Of a stretch of DNA of 64,000 bases, positions 1 to 9,482 are shown one piece after another. Source of the stretch: JASBRS01 sp964496495 (GTDB lineage: Bacteria > Deinococcota > Deinococci > Deinococcales > Trueperaceae); NCBI GenBank assembly GCA_964496495.1, contig CAZBZU010000004.1, forward strand, positions 62,001-126,000, given 5' to 3'. The notes beneath the pieces are model-generated. The model was given only the letters and a program-made list of their open reading frames with translations, did not search any database and had not been told where the DNA came from. The first letter of the stretch is position 1; each line of letters opens with the position of its first letter. The translations under genes and the position numbers were made by a program.

Positions 1-928
1 CGATGGCGGCAGCCAGCCCCGAGTCCGGCACGCCCACCACCACGTCGGCCGGCACCGCCGCCTCCGTCGCGAGCATCTCGCCCATCCGCACGCGCGCGGC
101 GTGCACCTCCACGCCGTCGAGCTTGGAGTCGCCGCGCGCGAAGTAGATCCACTCGAAGGCGCACGGCGTGGGGGCGGGCTCGAGCACCTGGTAGCTGTGC
201 AAGCCGGCGTCGTCGGCCATGACCAGCTCGCCCGGACGCACGTCGCGCAGGAAGCTGGCGCCCATGACGTGCAACGCCGACGGCTCGGACGCGAGCACGA
301 AGCCGCCGTCGAGCTCGCCGATCACCAGCGGGCGCACGCCGTTGGCGTCGCGCAGGCCGAGGATGCGGTGGCGATCCATCAACACCACCGCGAAGCCGCC
401 CTCCAGCTCGCCCATCACCTTGGCGGTAGCGTCGCGCAGGCTGAGGTGGCTGTAGCGGGCGATGAGGTTGATCATCACCTCGCTGTCGTTGGTCGTCTGG
501 AACACGGCGCCCTCGTCCAGCATGCGCGCGCGCATGCTCTTGGCATTGGTGAAGTTGCCGTTGTGCGCCAGCGCCAGCAACCCCTTGTTGGAGCGCACCG
601 TGATGGGCTGGGCGTTGAAGCGCAGGCTCGAGCCGGTCGTCGAGTAGCGCGTGTGAGCGATGCCGGTGCGTGCGCCGCCGAAGCGGAGCGCATCCAGCCG
701 CTCCTCGGTGAACACCGCGCTGACCAGGCCCATGTCCTTCTCGATGCGGATCTCCTCGTCGGACGCTGCGCAGATGCCGCACGACTCCTGCCCGCGATGC
801 TGCAGGGCGAACAGGCCGAGGTGGAGAAGCGAGGCCACGTCGCCGGCCTGCGGCAGGTGGAGCGCCACGACGCCGCACTCCTCGTGCAGCTTGTCGTCGC
901 CGAGGATGTCCCAGGGTGCCATGTCCAT
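1..928 (-). CDS. purF: Amidophosphoribosyltransferase PurF (N-terminal part, cut by window edge)
   Basis: PurF transfers glutamine amide nitrogen to PRPP, the first committed step of purine synthesis, in the cytoplasm. About 309 codons are present of a family that is usually 460-500 residues; the C-terminal part of the phosphoribosyltransferase domain lies beyond base 1. The start ATG at 928 gives MDMAPWDILGDDKLHEECGVV, so the N-terminal nucleophile Cys18 would be exposed by removal of a short propeptide, as in Bacillus-type PurF. The class II glutaminase signature continues with LQHRGQES, HTRYSTTG and the AHNGN loop; the EPSALHVMG region follows. It lies 5 nt downstream of the purL stop, the last visible gene of a purQ-purL-purF operon. 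Assignment is firm; only the partial status limits it. Confidence 0.95.
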   Translation of the reverse strand, partial: MDMAPWDILGDDKLHEECGVVALHLPQAGDVASLLHLGLFALQHRGQESCGICAASDEEIRIEKDMGLVSAVFTEERLDALRFGGARTGIAHTRYSTTGSSLRFNAQPITVRSNKGLLALAHNGNFTNAKSMRARMLDEGAVFQTTNDSEVMINLIARYSHLSLRDATAKVMGELEGGFAVVLMDRHRILGLRDANGVRPLVIGELDGGFVLASEPSALHVMGASFLRDVRPGELVMADDAGLHSYQVLEPAPTPCAFEWIYFARGDSKLDGVEVHAARVRMGEMLATEAAVPADVVVGVPDSGLAAAI

Positions 929-933
929 TGCCC

Positions 934-3143
934 TCAGCCTAGCGCGTCGCGAAGCGGTCGGTGGTAGGAGGCCACGAGGCTGGCCACGGGTACGGAGAAG
1001 GCGCCGCGCGAGGTGCGTACCCGCAGGGCGTCGCCGCCGCTCACGCCGAGCCGCTGGCAGGGCACGCCCGCCGCGCGGCAGCGTGCCTCGGCGCGCTCGG
1101 CACTGTCGCCGGCCAGCGCGAGCACGATCCGGGCGGGCGCCTCGCCGAAGAGCGCGGCATCCTCGCGCGCCCCCTCGAAGGGTGCCAGCGAGACCTGCAG
1201 GCCGCGCCCACCCTCGATCGCCATCTCTGCCAGGGCCACCGCCAGGCCGCCGTCGGATACGTCGTGCGCCGTGTCGCAGGTGCCCTCCTGGATGAGCGTG
1301 CGCGCGACGCGCTGAACGGCCGCCTCGACCTCCAGGTCGAGTGGCGGCGGGGACCCCGCCTCCAGCCCGTGGAGGCGGTAGAGCATCTCGCTGGCACCCA
1401 GCTCGCCGAGGGCCGGGCCGATCAACAGGATCACGTCCCCATCACGCTTGAGCCCCATGGTGGCGCGGCGCTCGATGTCGGGGAGCACGCCCACCATCCC
1501 CACCGTCGGGGTGGGGTGGATGGCGCGGTAGCCGCTGCCGTCGCGGTACTGGTTGTAGAGGCTGACGTTGCCGCCGACGACCGGGGTGTCGAGCGCCCGA
1601 CACGCCTCCGTGAGGCCCTCCACCGCTTGCTGCAGCTGGTAGTAGACCTCCGGCAGGTAGGGGTTGCCGAAGTTGAGGTTGTCGGTCACGCCCAGGGGGG
1701 TGGCCCCCACGCAGCTCAGGTTGCGAGCGGCCTCGGCCACCGCGTGGGCGGCGCCGAGGCGCGGCTCGAGCCACACGTAGCGGGGGTTGCAGTCGACGGT
1801 CGCCGCGACGCCGAGTGGGGTGCCCTTCACCCGCAGCACCGCGGCGTCGGCCTGTCCCGGCAGCACCACCGTGTTGGTCATCACCTGATGGTCGTAGCGG
1901 CGGAACACCGCCTCCTTGCAGGCGATGGTGGGGCTCTCCAGCAGGCGCAGCAGCGCGCCGGCCGGGTCGCTGGTCTCCGGAACCGACAGCCGCGCCCGCC
2001 GCAGCCGGGCCGTCTCGGCGTCCTCGGTACCGTCGCGGGTGTACGTCGGCGGCTCGTTGAGCGCCGCCACCGGCAGGTCGCCGAGCAGGCGCTGACCGTC
2101 GTAGAGGCGCAGGCGCCCGTGCGGCTTGACCACGCCGATGGCTTGGGCGTCGAGCTCCCAGTGCTCCAGCAGCGCCAGCAGCTCGCCCTCACGGCCCGGT
2201 GCGGCGGTGAGCAACATGCGCTCCTGGGACTCGGAGAGCATCACCTCGAGCGCGCTCATGCCCTCCTCGCGGCGCGGGACGCGGTCCAGGTAGAGGTCGA
2301 CGCCGAGCCCGGCGCGGTGCGCCATCTCGGCCACGCTACTGCTGAGGCCGGCGGCGCCCATGTCCTGCACGCCGGCCACCAGGTCGCGGGCGTACGCCTC
2401 CAGGCAGGCCTCGAGCAGCAGCTTCTCCATGAACGGGTCCCCGACCTGCACCGCCGGCCGGTCGGCACCCGACGCCTCGCTGAGGTCGGCCGAGGCGAAC
2501 ACCGCGCCGCCGAGCCCGTCCCGGCCGGTCTTGGAGCCGACGTAGATGACGCTGTTGCCCGCCTTGCCCACGGTGCCGCGCTTGATCTCGTCGTGACGCA
2601 TGAACCCCAGCGCCATGACGTTGACCAGCGGGTTCTCCCGGTAGCAGGGGTGGAAGCCGATCTCCCCCCCGACCGTGGGCACGCCGACGGCGTTGCCGTA
2701 GAGCGAGATCCCCTCCACCACGCCGTGCAGCAGGAAGCGATTGCGCGCGTCCTCCGGCCCGCCAAAGCGCAGCGAGTCCAGCACGGCCACCGGCCGCGCG
2801 CCCATGGCGAAGATGTCGCGCAGGATGCCGCCGACCCCGGTGGCGGCCCCCTGCACCGGCTCCACGGCACTCGGGTGGTTGTGGCTCTCCATCTTGAAGG
2901 CTACCGCCCAACCGTCGCCGATATCGACCACGCCGGCGTTCTCGCCGGGCCCCTGAAGCACCTGGGGGCCCTCGGTGGGAAGTCGCCGCAGCAGCGGCTT
3001 GGAGTTCTTGTAGCCGCAGTGCTCGCTCCACAGCGCCCCGAACACGCCAGCCTCGAGATCGTTCGGCTCGCGGCCCAGGTGTTCGGCCACGCGGCCGAGC
3101 TCCGCCTCGCTGAGGCCGAACGCCGCCGCCCGCTGGTGCGTGC

Positions 3144-3147
<4 letters not shown>
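934..3147 (-). CDS. purL: Phosphoribosylformylglycinamidine synthase subunit PurL (small type)
   Basis: PurL is the ATP-dependent synthetase subunit that turns FGAR into FGAM using ammonia delivered by PurQ. At 737 aa it is the small PurL form, which in known systems works with separate PurQ and PurS. Visible marks include SEHCGYKNSK near the N-terminus (Cys/His-rich entry motif of the family), ESHNHPSAVEP with the conserved His pair, and the duplicated AIRS-like half (VGGNVSLYNQ, DVSDGGLAVAL). The start ATG overlaps the purQ stop by 4 nt (ATGA), and purF follows after 5 nt, so the three genes are translationally coupled. No purS was found next to them. Confidence 0.96.
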
Positions 3148-3851
<704 letters not shown>

Positions 3852-3931
3852 GGTCATCCTGGGGCCCGGGGGCCGACGAGCGCCCCACGCCGGGGCGACG
3901 CCCGCAGCCGAGGCGGCTGCAAGACGGGCGT

Positions 3932-3937
3932 ACTCTA
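3932..3937 (-). promoter_or_regulatory. Candidate -10 box of the purQLF operon
   Basis: On the minus strand this reads TAGAGT, fitting the TAnnnT pattern seen before many genes here. It would give a leader of about 75 nt before purQ. No convincing -35 lies 16-18 nt upstream. Confidence 0.35.
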
Positions 3938-4006
3938 CCACCAGCCGACAGCCGCCAGGTTGACGCCGGCGGCGCACGCCTCACCCGAGCGTTTGGAGGT
4001 CCTAAA

Positions 4007-4273
4007 TTGTCCACGTCGCCGTTCCGCCGACTCATGACCCTGCCGCAGGTGATGCCGCTACACCGCATCGCCAAGGATTACCCCTGGATCCACACCGGCC
4101 TCGGCCTGCTGGGCAACACCTGCTTCTTCATCGGCAGCATCTTCTTCTTCTCGGATGCGCTCCAGACGGCGGGCATCTGGCTCTTCACCATCGGCAGCCT
4201 GGGGATGCTGATCGACACGCTCGGCGAAGCGCTACTGCGGCTGGAGGGATTCGCCGACAAGGCGGAAGGCTGA
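4007..4273 (+). CDS. YrhK-like small membrane protein
   Basis: An 88-aa protein with two hydrophobic stretches: GLGLLGNTCFFIGSIFFF (roughly residues 33-50) and the following AGIWLFTIGSLGMLI. The pattern of a glycine-rich first segment, then IWLF-IGSLGML, matches my memory of the YrhK-like domain; the role of that family is unknown. The TTG start at 4007 is supported by GGAGGT at 3995-4000 with 6 nt spacing; the next in-frame ATG (4034) has no ribosome binding site. It is divergent from purQ and is followed by tRNA-Leu and secG. Confidence 0.6.
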   Translation: MSTSPFRRLMTLPQVMPLHRIAKDYPWIHTGLGLLGNTCFFIGSIFFFSDALQTAGIWLFTIGSLGMLIDTLGEALLRLEGFADKAEG

Positions 4274-4294
4274 GCCCCGGAAGCGCGGCGGCCC

Positions 4295-4324
4295 TTGCCT
4301 GGCGCGGCGCCCTCCCGGTAGGCT
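4295..4324 (+). promoter_or_regulatory. Candidate promoter for tRNA-Leu
   Basis: TTGCCT at 4295-4300 and TAGGCT at 4319-4324 are separated by 18 bp. Transcription would start near 4331, about 35 nt before the tRNA 5' end, and may continue into secG. Confidence 0.45.
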
Positions 4325-4364
4325 TGGAGGCGGCCGCGCGGCGCCCTGGGGCTCTGCGGCACGC

Positions 4365-4449
4365 GCCGAGATGGCGGAATCGGTAGACGCAGTAGACTCA
4401 AAATCTACCGGGGCAACCCGTGCGGGTTCGAGTCCCGCTCTCGGCACCA
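4365..4449 (+). tRNA. tRNA-Leu (anticodon CAA)
   Basis: Acceptor stem GCCGAGA (4365-4371) pairs with TCTCGGC (4439-4445), followed by discriminator A and an encoded CCA (4447-4449). The anticodon stem GTAGA/TCTAC (4392-4396 / 4404-4408) encloses a 7-nt loop with anticodon CAA at 4399-4401, reading the Leu codon UUG. A long variable arm, typical of class II tRNA-Leu, and a T arm with GGTTCGAGTCC are present. Confidence 0.97.
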
Positions 4450-4519
4450 CCCTTCGCGTACCAGCGGCCGCGCACGTCGCGCGTCGGCCGCGCGGCCACG
4501 GCAGCAGCCTGGAGGAACC

Positions 4520-4756
4520 ATGTTCTGGATAGTGTTCACCTTGTTCGTCATCGTCTCGGTGCTGGTCACCATCATCATCCTCATGCAGGAGCCCAAGCAG
4601 TCGGGGCTGGGCGACGCCCTCGGAGGCGGCGGCGGCGGCGGCGCGGACTTCGGCACCATGGGCGGCACCGCCGGCGGGCTGCACCGCCTCACCATCTGGC
4701 TGGGCGTCATCTGGGGGCTGCTGGCGCTGGCGCTGCAGGTGGTTCCCAGGGCGTGA
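4520..4756 (+). CDS. secG: Preprotein translocase subunit SecG
   Basis: SecG is the small accessory subunit of the SecYEG channel and eases SecA-driven translocation; secA itself lies at 48012 in this window. The 78-aa protein has two transmembrane helices (about residues 2-22 and 57-75) joined by a Gly-rich loop that carries the family motif MQEPKQSGLG. GGAGG (4511-4515) lies 4 nt before the ATG. The gene follows tRNA-Leu by 70 nt and may share its transcript. Confidence 0.93.
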   Translation: MFWIVFTLFVIVSVLVTIIILMQEPKQSGLGDALGGGGGGGADFGTMGGTAGGLHRLTIWLGVIWGLLALALQVVPRA

Positions 4757-4860
4757 CCCCGCGCCGGCCCACCGCGGGCCGGCGCTCCACCCTCGAGACC
4801 ACCCCTCCCAGGACGCCCGCAACGCGCCCCAGGAGGCGATCTTGTCGCAATCGAGCGCTC

Positions 4861-4889
4861 TTGCTATGCGGGAGGGCAGCGGGTAGGCT
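4861..4889 (+). promoter_or_regulatory. Candidate promoter of the first peptide ABC operon
   Basis: TTGCTA (4861-4866) and TAGGCT (4884-4889) have a 17-bp spacer, leaving a leader of about 78 nt before the GTG at 4974. An overlapping alternative is TTGTCG (4842-4847) with TATGCG (4865-4870), also with a 17-bp spacer. Confidence 0.45.
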
Positions 4890-4973
4890 ACGGCGTACGT
4901 CGAAGCGGATGTGCCTGTTCCTGCGGGGCGGCTCGTAGGCCAGCCGTCCCTTACGACGCCGAGGAGGTATGGA

Positions 4974-6791
4974 GTGAAGCGAGCACTGCTCTTCGTCGTT
5001 GCGGCCGCGCTTCTGGCGGTGGCATCGGCACAGGTGGAGGCGCACACCTGGCCGAAGGACTACGCCCCCACGATGAAGCAGGGCGGCACGGTCAACGAGA
5101 CCCAGATCGGTGATATCACGACGCTCAACCCCGTGCTCACGTCGAGCATCGAGGAGTCGGTCATCATCGGCCTCTACAGCGGTCCAGGGCCCGTATACCG
5201 CGACTGGCTCGGCAACCGCTCGTTCCAGAAGCCAGACGGCAGCTACAACCTCGATTGGGCCAAGAGCATCAAGGTCATCAAGCCGGACCAGCAGTGGATC
5301 GTCACGCTCCGGCAGGGCTGGAAGTGGTCCGACGGCGTCGAGATGACCACGGACGACGTGCAGGCGACCTGGACCATCGTCGGCGACCCGAAGGTCGAGT
5401 CCAACAACTACTCCTGCTCGGTGGTCGGGAACCAGAAGGCCAAGCTCGACATCCTCGGCAAGTACCAGTACGAGATCACGCTGCCCAAGCCGCAGGTGAA
5501 CGCGATCGCCTACAACGACTGCGTTGCCCTCAACGGTCTGATCCCGGCGCACATCTTCATGCCCGTCTACAAGGCCAAGGGCGCCGCCGGCATCAAGGCC
5601 CTGTGGGGCGTCGACACCGACCCGAGCAAGATCGTCTCCGGCGGACCCTACATCCTCAAGGAGTTCCGGCCCGGTGAGCGCGTGGTGCTCCAGAAGAACC
5701 CGCAGTACGCCAAGGAAGAGCAGGCAGCGGACGGCACGGGCCTGCCCGGACCCGACCAGTGGGTGGTGACGCTCACACAAGACACGAACCAGTACTTGAG
5801 CCGCGTGATCACCGGCCAGGCCGACTTCTATTGGCCCGTCACCCTCGACCAGGTGAAGGCCGTCAAGGACGCCATCGACAAGGGAGACATCCACGGCACG
5901 CTCTACGCCAACCTCGGCCCTGCGACCGCCGTCGACTTCATCACCTACAACTTCAACAACACCGACAAGTGCAAGGCGGACATGTTCAAGAACGTGTACT
6001 TCCGCCGCGCCATCAGCGAGATGATCGACCGGCAGGCGCTCGTGAACGCCGCCGTGGGTGGCCTCGGCTACCCCGCCAAGGATTGGAACAGCACGGCGGC
6101 GGCCAAGCCCTTCGACGCGCCCAATCTGGGACTGCTGCCCCACGACCCCGAGAACGGGGTGCAGCTCCTGAAGAACATCGGCTTCACCAAGAAGGACGCC
6201 GACGGCACCCTCACGAACCCCGACACCGGCTGCAAGGCGGCCTTCGACCTGCAGTACAACAGCGGCAACAACCGGCGCGGCCAGGAAGCGCAGGTGATCG
6301 CGCAGACCCTCGCTCCCTACGGCGTGAAGATCAACCCGCGCGAGGTCTCGACGCAGATCTGGGCGAACTCCATCGTCGGCACCAGCGCGGACTACGACCC
6401 CACGAAGGGCCGAACCGTGAACTACGACGCGCAGATCTGGGGCTTGTCCGGCGGCGACGTCGACAACCCGAGCTTCCCCAACGGCCTGGAGCCCGGCGCC
6501 AACCTCAACTCGTGGAACAAGAGCACCAAGGATGTGCAGCCGTGGGAGGTCCTGATGGGCCAGTACACGACAGAGATGAACGACACCATCGACCTGCAGA
6601 AGCGCGTCGCCCTCTACGACAAGCGTGCGGCACTGCTGCGTCAGTGGCTGCCCATCACCCCGCTCATCAGCCAGGCCTTCAGCTTCTACACCGACCTCGG
6701 CAACACCTGGCCGAAGGACAAGCTGGACGCGAACAGCATCCAGGGCCCCATCAACCCCGGCAACTATCGCCCCTTGATCAGCGTCCGCTGA
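4974..6791 (+). CDS. Peptide ABC transporter solute-binding protein (family 5)
   Basis: A periplasmic receptor that delivers di- or oligopeptides to the permeases encoded just downstream. Of 605 aa, the first 20 form a Sec signal peptide (VKRALLFVVAAALLAVASA) with probable cleavage ASA|Q and no lipobox Cys, which suits a soluble periplasmic protein. The body follows the SBP_bac_5 plan: TLNPVLTSSIEESVIIGLYSG near the N-terminus, then WKWSDGVEMTTDDVQATW, GPYILKEFRPGERVVLQKNP, and FRRAISEMIDRQALV. The GTG at 4974 is chosen because GAGGAGGT ends 5-6 nt before it; the longer reading frame upstream lacks a signal peptide at its N-terminus. The precise substrate cannot be told. Confidence 0.9.
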   Translation: MKRALLFVVAAALLAVASAQVEAHTWPKDYAPTMKQGGTVNETQIGDITTLNPVLTSSIEESVIIGLYSGPGPVYRDWLGNRSFQKPDGSYNLDWAKSIKVIKPDQQWIVTLRQGWKWSDGVEMTTDDVQATWTIVGDPKVESNNYSCSVVGNQKAKLDILGKYQYEITLPKPQVNAIAYNDCVALNGLIPAHIFMPVYKAKGAAGIKALWGVDTDPSKIVSGGPYILKEFRPGERVVLQKNPQYAKEEQAADGTGLPGPDQWVVTLTQDTNQYLSRVITGQADFYWPVTLDQVKAVKDAIDKGDIHGTLYANLGPATAVDFITYNFNNTDKCKADMFKNVYFRRAISEMIDRQALVNAAVGGLGYPAKDWNSTAAAKPFDAPNLGLLPHDPENGVQLLKNIGFTKKDADGTLTNPDTGCKAAFDLQYNSGNNRRGQEAQVIAQTLAPYGVKINPREVSTQIWANSIVGTSADYDPTKGRTVNYDAQIWGLSGGDVDNPSFPNGLEPGANLNSWNKSTKDVQPWEVLMGQYTTEMNDTIDLQKRVALYDKRAALLRQWLPITPLISQAFSFYTDLGNTWPKDKLDANSIQGPINPGNYRPLISVR

Positions 6792-6813
6792 GGCAGAGAC
6801 GAAGGCTCCGGCA

Positions 6814-6843
6814 ATCGGGAGGGCCCGCTGCGGCCCTCCCGAT
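6814..6843 (+). terminator. Hairpin after the solute-binding protein gene
   Basis: A perfect 12-bp stem (ATCGGGAGGGCC at 6814-6825, complement at 6832-6843) with a 6-nt loop, no U-tract. Placed between binding-protein and permease genes, it probably stabilises the upstream message or attenuates read-through so that more receptor than channel is made (inference). Confidence 0.6.
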
Positions 6844-6887
6844 GTCGTAGGCGAAGAACCTCTCGGTGGGTCGACGGCGCATTGGCA

Positions 6888-6893
6888 TAGAAT
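6888..6893 (+). promoter_or_regulatory. Candidate internal -10 box before the permease genes
   Basis: TAGAAT lies about 80 nt before the permease start at 6972, downstream of the hairpin; no clear -35. Confidence 0.3.
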
Positions 6894-6971
6894 GCGCTGT
6901 CGGTGTCCCAATGGGACCTGCCAGCCCCCTCGCTGGTTCTCGGCACCTACCACCTGGAGGCTCCCCGCTCG

Positions 6972-7952
6972 ATGATCTTCTACGTCATCCGTCGGCTGTT
7001 CAACCTCATCCCCACCTTCATCATCGCCACCTTCCTCGCCTGGGGGATCATCCAGGCCGCGCCGGGCGACTTCGCCAGCCAGTTCGCCTTCAACCAGGTC
7101 GACCCGAACAAGGCCGAGCGCATCCGGGAAGTGCTGGGCCTGAGCAATCCCTGGTACGTGCGCTACTTCTACTGGTTGCGGAACGTGGTGCTGCACTTCG
7201 ACCTCGGTACCAGCATGACCAGCAAGGCCAGCGTCACCGCCCTGATCCTGCCGCTGATGCGGAACTCCATGGTGCTGCTGCTGCCGGCGACCGCACTGGC
7301 CTTCGCCATCGCCATCCCCATCGGGGTCTACTCGGCGCTGCACAAGTACTCCATCGCCGACCGCATTCTCACGGTGTTCAGCCTGCTGGGGCTGGCGGTG
7401 CCCAACTTCTTCCTGGCGCTCATCGTGCTGGCCTTCTCGGTGCAGTGGTTCCACGCCTACCACTGGTTCCTGCTTCCTACTGGAGGCATGACCAGCACGG
7501 ACTTCAGCAGCTTCTCCAGCTGGCACAAGATCATCGACGTGGGCTGGCACCTGATCGGACCGGTGGTCGTGGTGACGCTGTCGTCGTTGGCCTTCGTGAG
7601 CCGCGTCATGCGTGGCGAGATGCTGGAGGTCCTGGGCCAGGACTACATCCGCACCGCCAAGTCCAAGGGCCTCTCCGAGCGAGCGGTCAACGTCAAGCAC
7701 GCGCTTCGCAACGCCATCCTGGTGATCGTCGCCATCATCGGCTCGACGCTCCCGGGCCTGGTCTCGGGGGCCGGCTCGGTGGAGTTCGTCACCGGCTGGC
7801 CGGGTATCACGCCACTGTTCATCCGCTCGATCTTCGCTCAGGACGTCTACGTGGTGATGGCGCTGCTGACGATCCTCACGCTGCTGCTGATGGTCGGCAA
7901 CCTGCTGTCCGACCTGGCGCTCGCCATGATCGACCCGCGGATCCGGTACTGA
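6972..7952 (+). CDS. Peptide ABC transporter permease, DppB/OppB type
   Basis: First inner-membrane channel subunit of the peptide importer. The 326-aa protein begins MIFYVIRRLFNLIPTF, the usual DppB opening helix, and has the early motif APGDFASQF followed by a variable periplasmic loop. About six transmembrane helices are visible, and the ATPase-contacting EAA loop reads MRGEMLEVLGQDYIRTAKSKGL with the conserved G at its end. ATG 6972 is chosen over an upstream start because the protein then begins at the family's first helix; GGAGG lies 11 nt upstream. The next permease gene begins 1 nt after the stop. Confidence 0.92.
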   Translation: MIFYVIRRLFNLIPTFIIATFLAWGIIQAAPGDFASQFAFNQVDPNKAERIREVLGLSNPWYVRYFYWLRNVVLHFDLGTSMTSKASVTALILPLMRNSMVLLLPATALAFAIAIPIGVYSALHKYSIADRILTVFSLLGLAVPNFFLALIVLAFSVQWFHAYHWFLLPTGGMTSTDFSSFSSWHKIIDVGWHLIGPVVVVTLSSLAFVSRVMRGEMLEVLGQDYIRTAKSKGLSERAVNVKHALRNAILVIVAIIGSTLPGLVSGAGSVEFVTGWPGITPLFIRSIFAQDVYVVMALLTILTLLLMVGNLLSDLALAMIDPRIRY

Positions 7953-7953
7953 G

Positions 7954-9165
7954 GTGGCGGACGCTGCCACCAGCACCCGTGCCGAGGCTGCGCAGGCCAC
8001 GCCCGGGTCGGTCCAGGGTGCCAGCCTCACCACGATCGCCTGGCAGCAGTTCAAGAAGCACCCGCTGGCACGGACGGCGCTCGTCATCCTCGGCATCATG
8101 TACTGCCTGGCGGCCTTCGCCGACTTCTTCGCGCCCTATCCGGAGCATCAGATCAACCCCAACGCCACCTTCGAGCCGCCGACGGCCGTGCGCTTCCTGG
8201 ACGCCAGCGGCCACCTGACCTGGCCCTACATCTACGCTCAGAAGAAGTCGATCGACATGACGACCTTCGAGTCGGTATGGACGGTCGACACCTCGCACGC
8301 CTACAAGCTTCGCTTCTTCGTGCACCTGCGCGGCGTCCGCAACCGCTACGTGCCGTTCCCGGTGAGCCTCATCCCGGTGCAGCTCAGGCACGTGCTGGGC
8401 ATCCACGGCTGGGCGACGCTGCACCTCTTCGGCGTGGCCGACCCGTCCGGCCAGGCGCAGATCCATCTGCTCGGCACCGACGACCTCGGCTCCGACGTCT
8501 TCGGGAAGCTCATGTTCGGCGCCCGCATCAGCCTCACCATCGGCATCCTGGCGAGCCTGGTGGCGATCGTCATCGGGATGCTCATGGGAGGCCTGGCCGG
8601 CTTCTACGGCGGTTGGATCGACGAGATCATCCTGCGCTTCGTGGAGGCGCTGTCGGCGATCCCCTTCCTGTTCCTGCTGCTCACCCTGTCGGCCGTCTTC
8701 TACCCCTTGCACCTGCCCTCCACCACGCAGTTCATGCTCATCATCGTGGCGCTGTCGGTGATCGGCTGGGGGCAGATCGCGCGCGCCGTGCGCGGTCAGG
8801 TATTGAGCCTGCGCGAGCGCGACTTCACCGTAGCCGCGCAGGCGCTGGGGGCCAGCAACATGCGGGTCATCACGCGTCACCTGCTGCCGCAGACGCTCTC
8901 CTTCATCATCATCTCGATGTCGATCCAGATCCCGGAGTACACGCTGGCCGAGTCGGTGCTGAGCTTCTTCGGCCTGGGCGTGCAGCCGCCCTCCACCAGC
9001 TGGGGCCTGATGCTCTCGACGGCGCAGTCGTTCGCGGGCGTCACCGGGCTCACCGACCGCTGGTGGATCTTTACGCCCGGCGTGGCGATCTTCCTGGCGG
9101 TGCTCACCTGGAACCTCTTGGGCGACGGGCTGCGCGACGCCTTCGACCCGAAGAGCCGGCGGTGA
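7954..9165 (+). CDS. Peptide ABC transporter permease, DppC/OppC type
   Basis: Second channel subunit, 403 aa, starting with GTG 1 nt after the upstream stop, so translation is probably coupled. The N-terminal helix (TALVILGIMYCLAAFADFF) is followed by an unusually long periplasmic segment (about residues 65-165), then HLLGTDDLGSDVFGKLMFGARISL, the DppC signature. The EAA loop is RERDFTVAAQALGASNMRVI. The family is often near 300 residues, so the extra 100 come from the periplasmic insertion; its role is unknown. Confidence 0.9.
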   Translation: MADAATSTRAEAAQATPGSVQGASLTTIAWQQFKKHPLARTALVILGIMYCLAAFADFFAPYPEHQINPNATFEPPTAVRFLDASGHLTWPYIYAQKKSIDMTTFESVWTVDTSHAYKLRFFVHLRGVRNRYVPFPVSLIPVQLRHVLGIHGWATLHLFGVADPSGQAQIHLLGTDDLGSDVFGKLMFGARISLTIGILASLVAIVIGMLMGGLAGFYGGWIDEIILRFVEALSAIPFLFLLLTLSAVFYPLHLPSTTQFMLIIVALSVIGWGQIARAVRGQVLSLRERDFTVAAQALGASNMRVITRHLLPQTLSFIIISMSIQIPEYTLAESVLSFFGLGVQPPSTSWGLMLSTAQSFAGVTGLTDRWWIFTPGVAIFLAVLTWNLLGDGLRDAFDPKSRR

Positions 9166-9206
9166 GCCCCGCGCGGGCAGGCTCCCGGTGGCCGCTCCCC
9201 GGGGAT

Positions 9207-9235
9207 TTGACCTCCGTGCAGCCACGCTATATTCT
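9207..9235 (+). promoter_or_regulatory. Candidate promoter upstream of the ATPase genes
   Basis: TTGACC at 9207-9212 followed by TATTCT at 9230-9235 (17-bp spacer) or the overlapping TATATT at 9228-9233 (15-bp spacer). Among the better -35/-10 matches in the window. Confidence 0.5.
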
Positions 9236-9449
9236 CTCTGAGACCGGTTTGTCGCTTCTCCAGAAGGGGGCTTGGCCCGGCTATGCGGGCCTCCTCGCCG
9301 CGGCCGGAAGCAGCGCGCCGACCACCTCGACCACCGGGTATTTCCCGAGCAATGGGGGTATTTCGCAGGGCGCTCGCGCGTCCTCCGCCGTGTTGGATTG
9401 TCCACGTCCCGGACGGCAGTCTCATCCTGTCTACCCTCTGCTATTCGGG

Positions 9450-9455
9450 TACAAT
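9450..9455 (+). promoter_or_regulatory. Second candidate -10 box, close to the ATPase gene
   Basis: TACAAT lies 8 nt before a GTG at 9464, which opens an 8-codon ORF ending at 9490, overlapping the ATPase start at 9483. The -35 is poor. Confidence 0.35.
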
Positions 9456-9482
9456 CGAACTCTGTGAGGAGTGTAAGCGCTG

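Larger units (their letters stand above)
9166..9482 (+). other. 317-bp intergenic region splitting the peptide ABC operon
   Basis: No gene is visible. The stretch holds two candidate promoters, an exact direct repeat of GGGTATTTC at 9336-9344 and 9356-9364 (20 bp apart, two helical turns), and a small hairpin (GGCCCG/CGGGCC around 9275). It suggests that the two ATPase genes can be transcribed and regulated apart from the receptor and permeases. Confidence 0.6.

Noticed and set aside
4707..8099. 1130-codon minus-strand open frame
   Set aside because: Antisense to the binding-protein and permease genes, with low-complexity His/Asp/Arg-rich composition; no motif.
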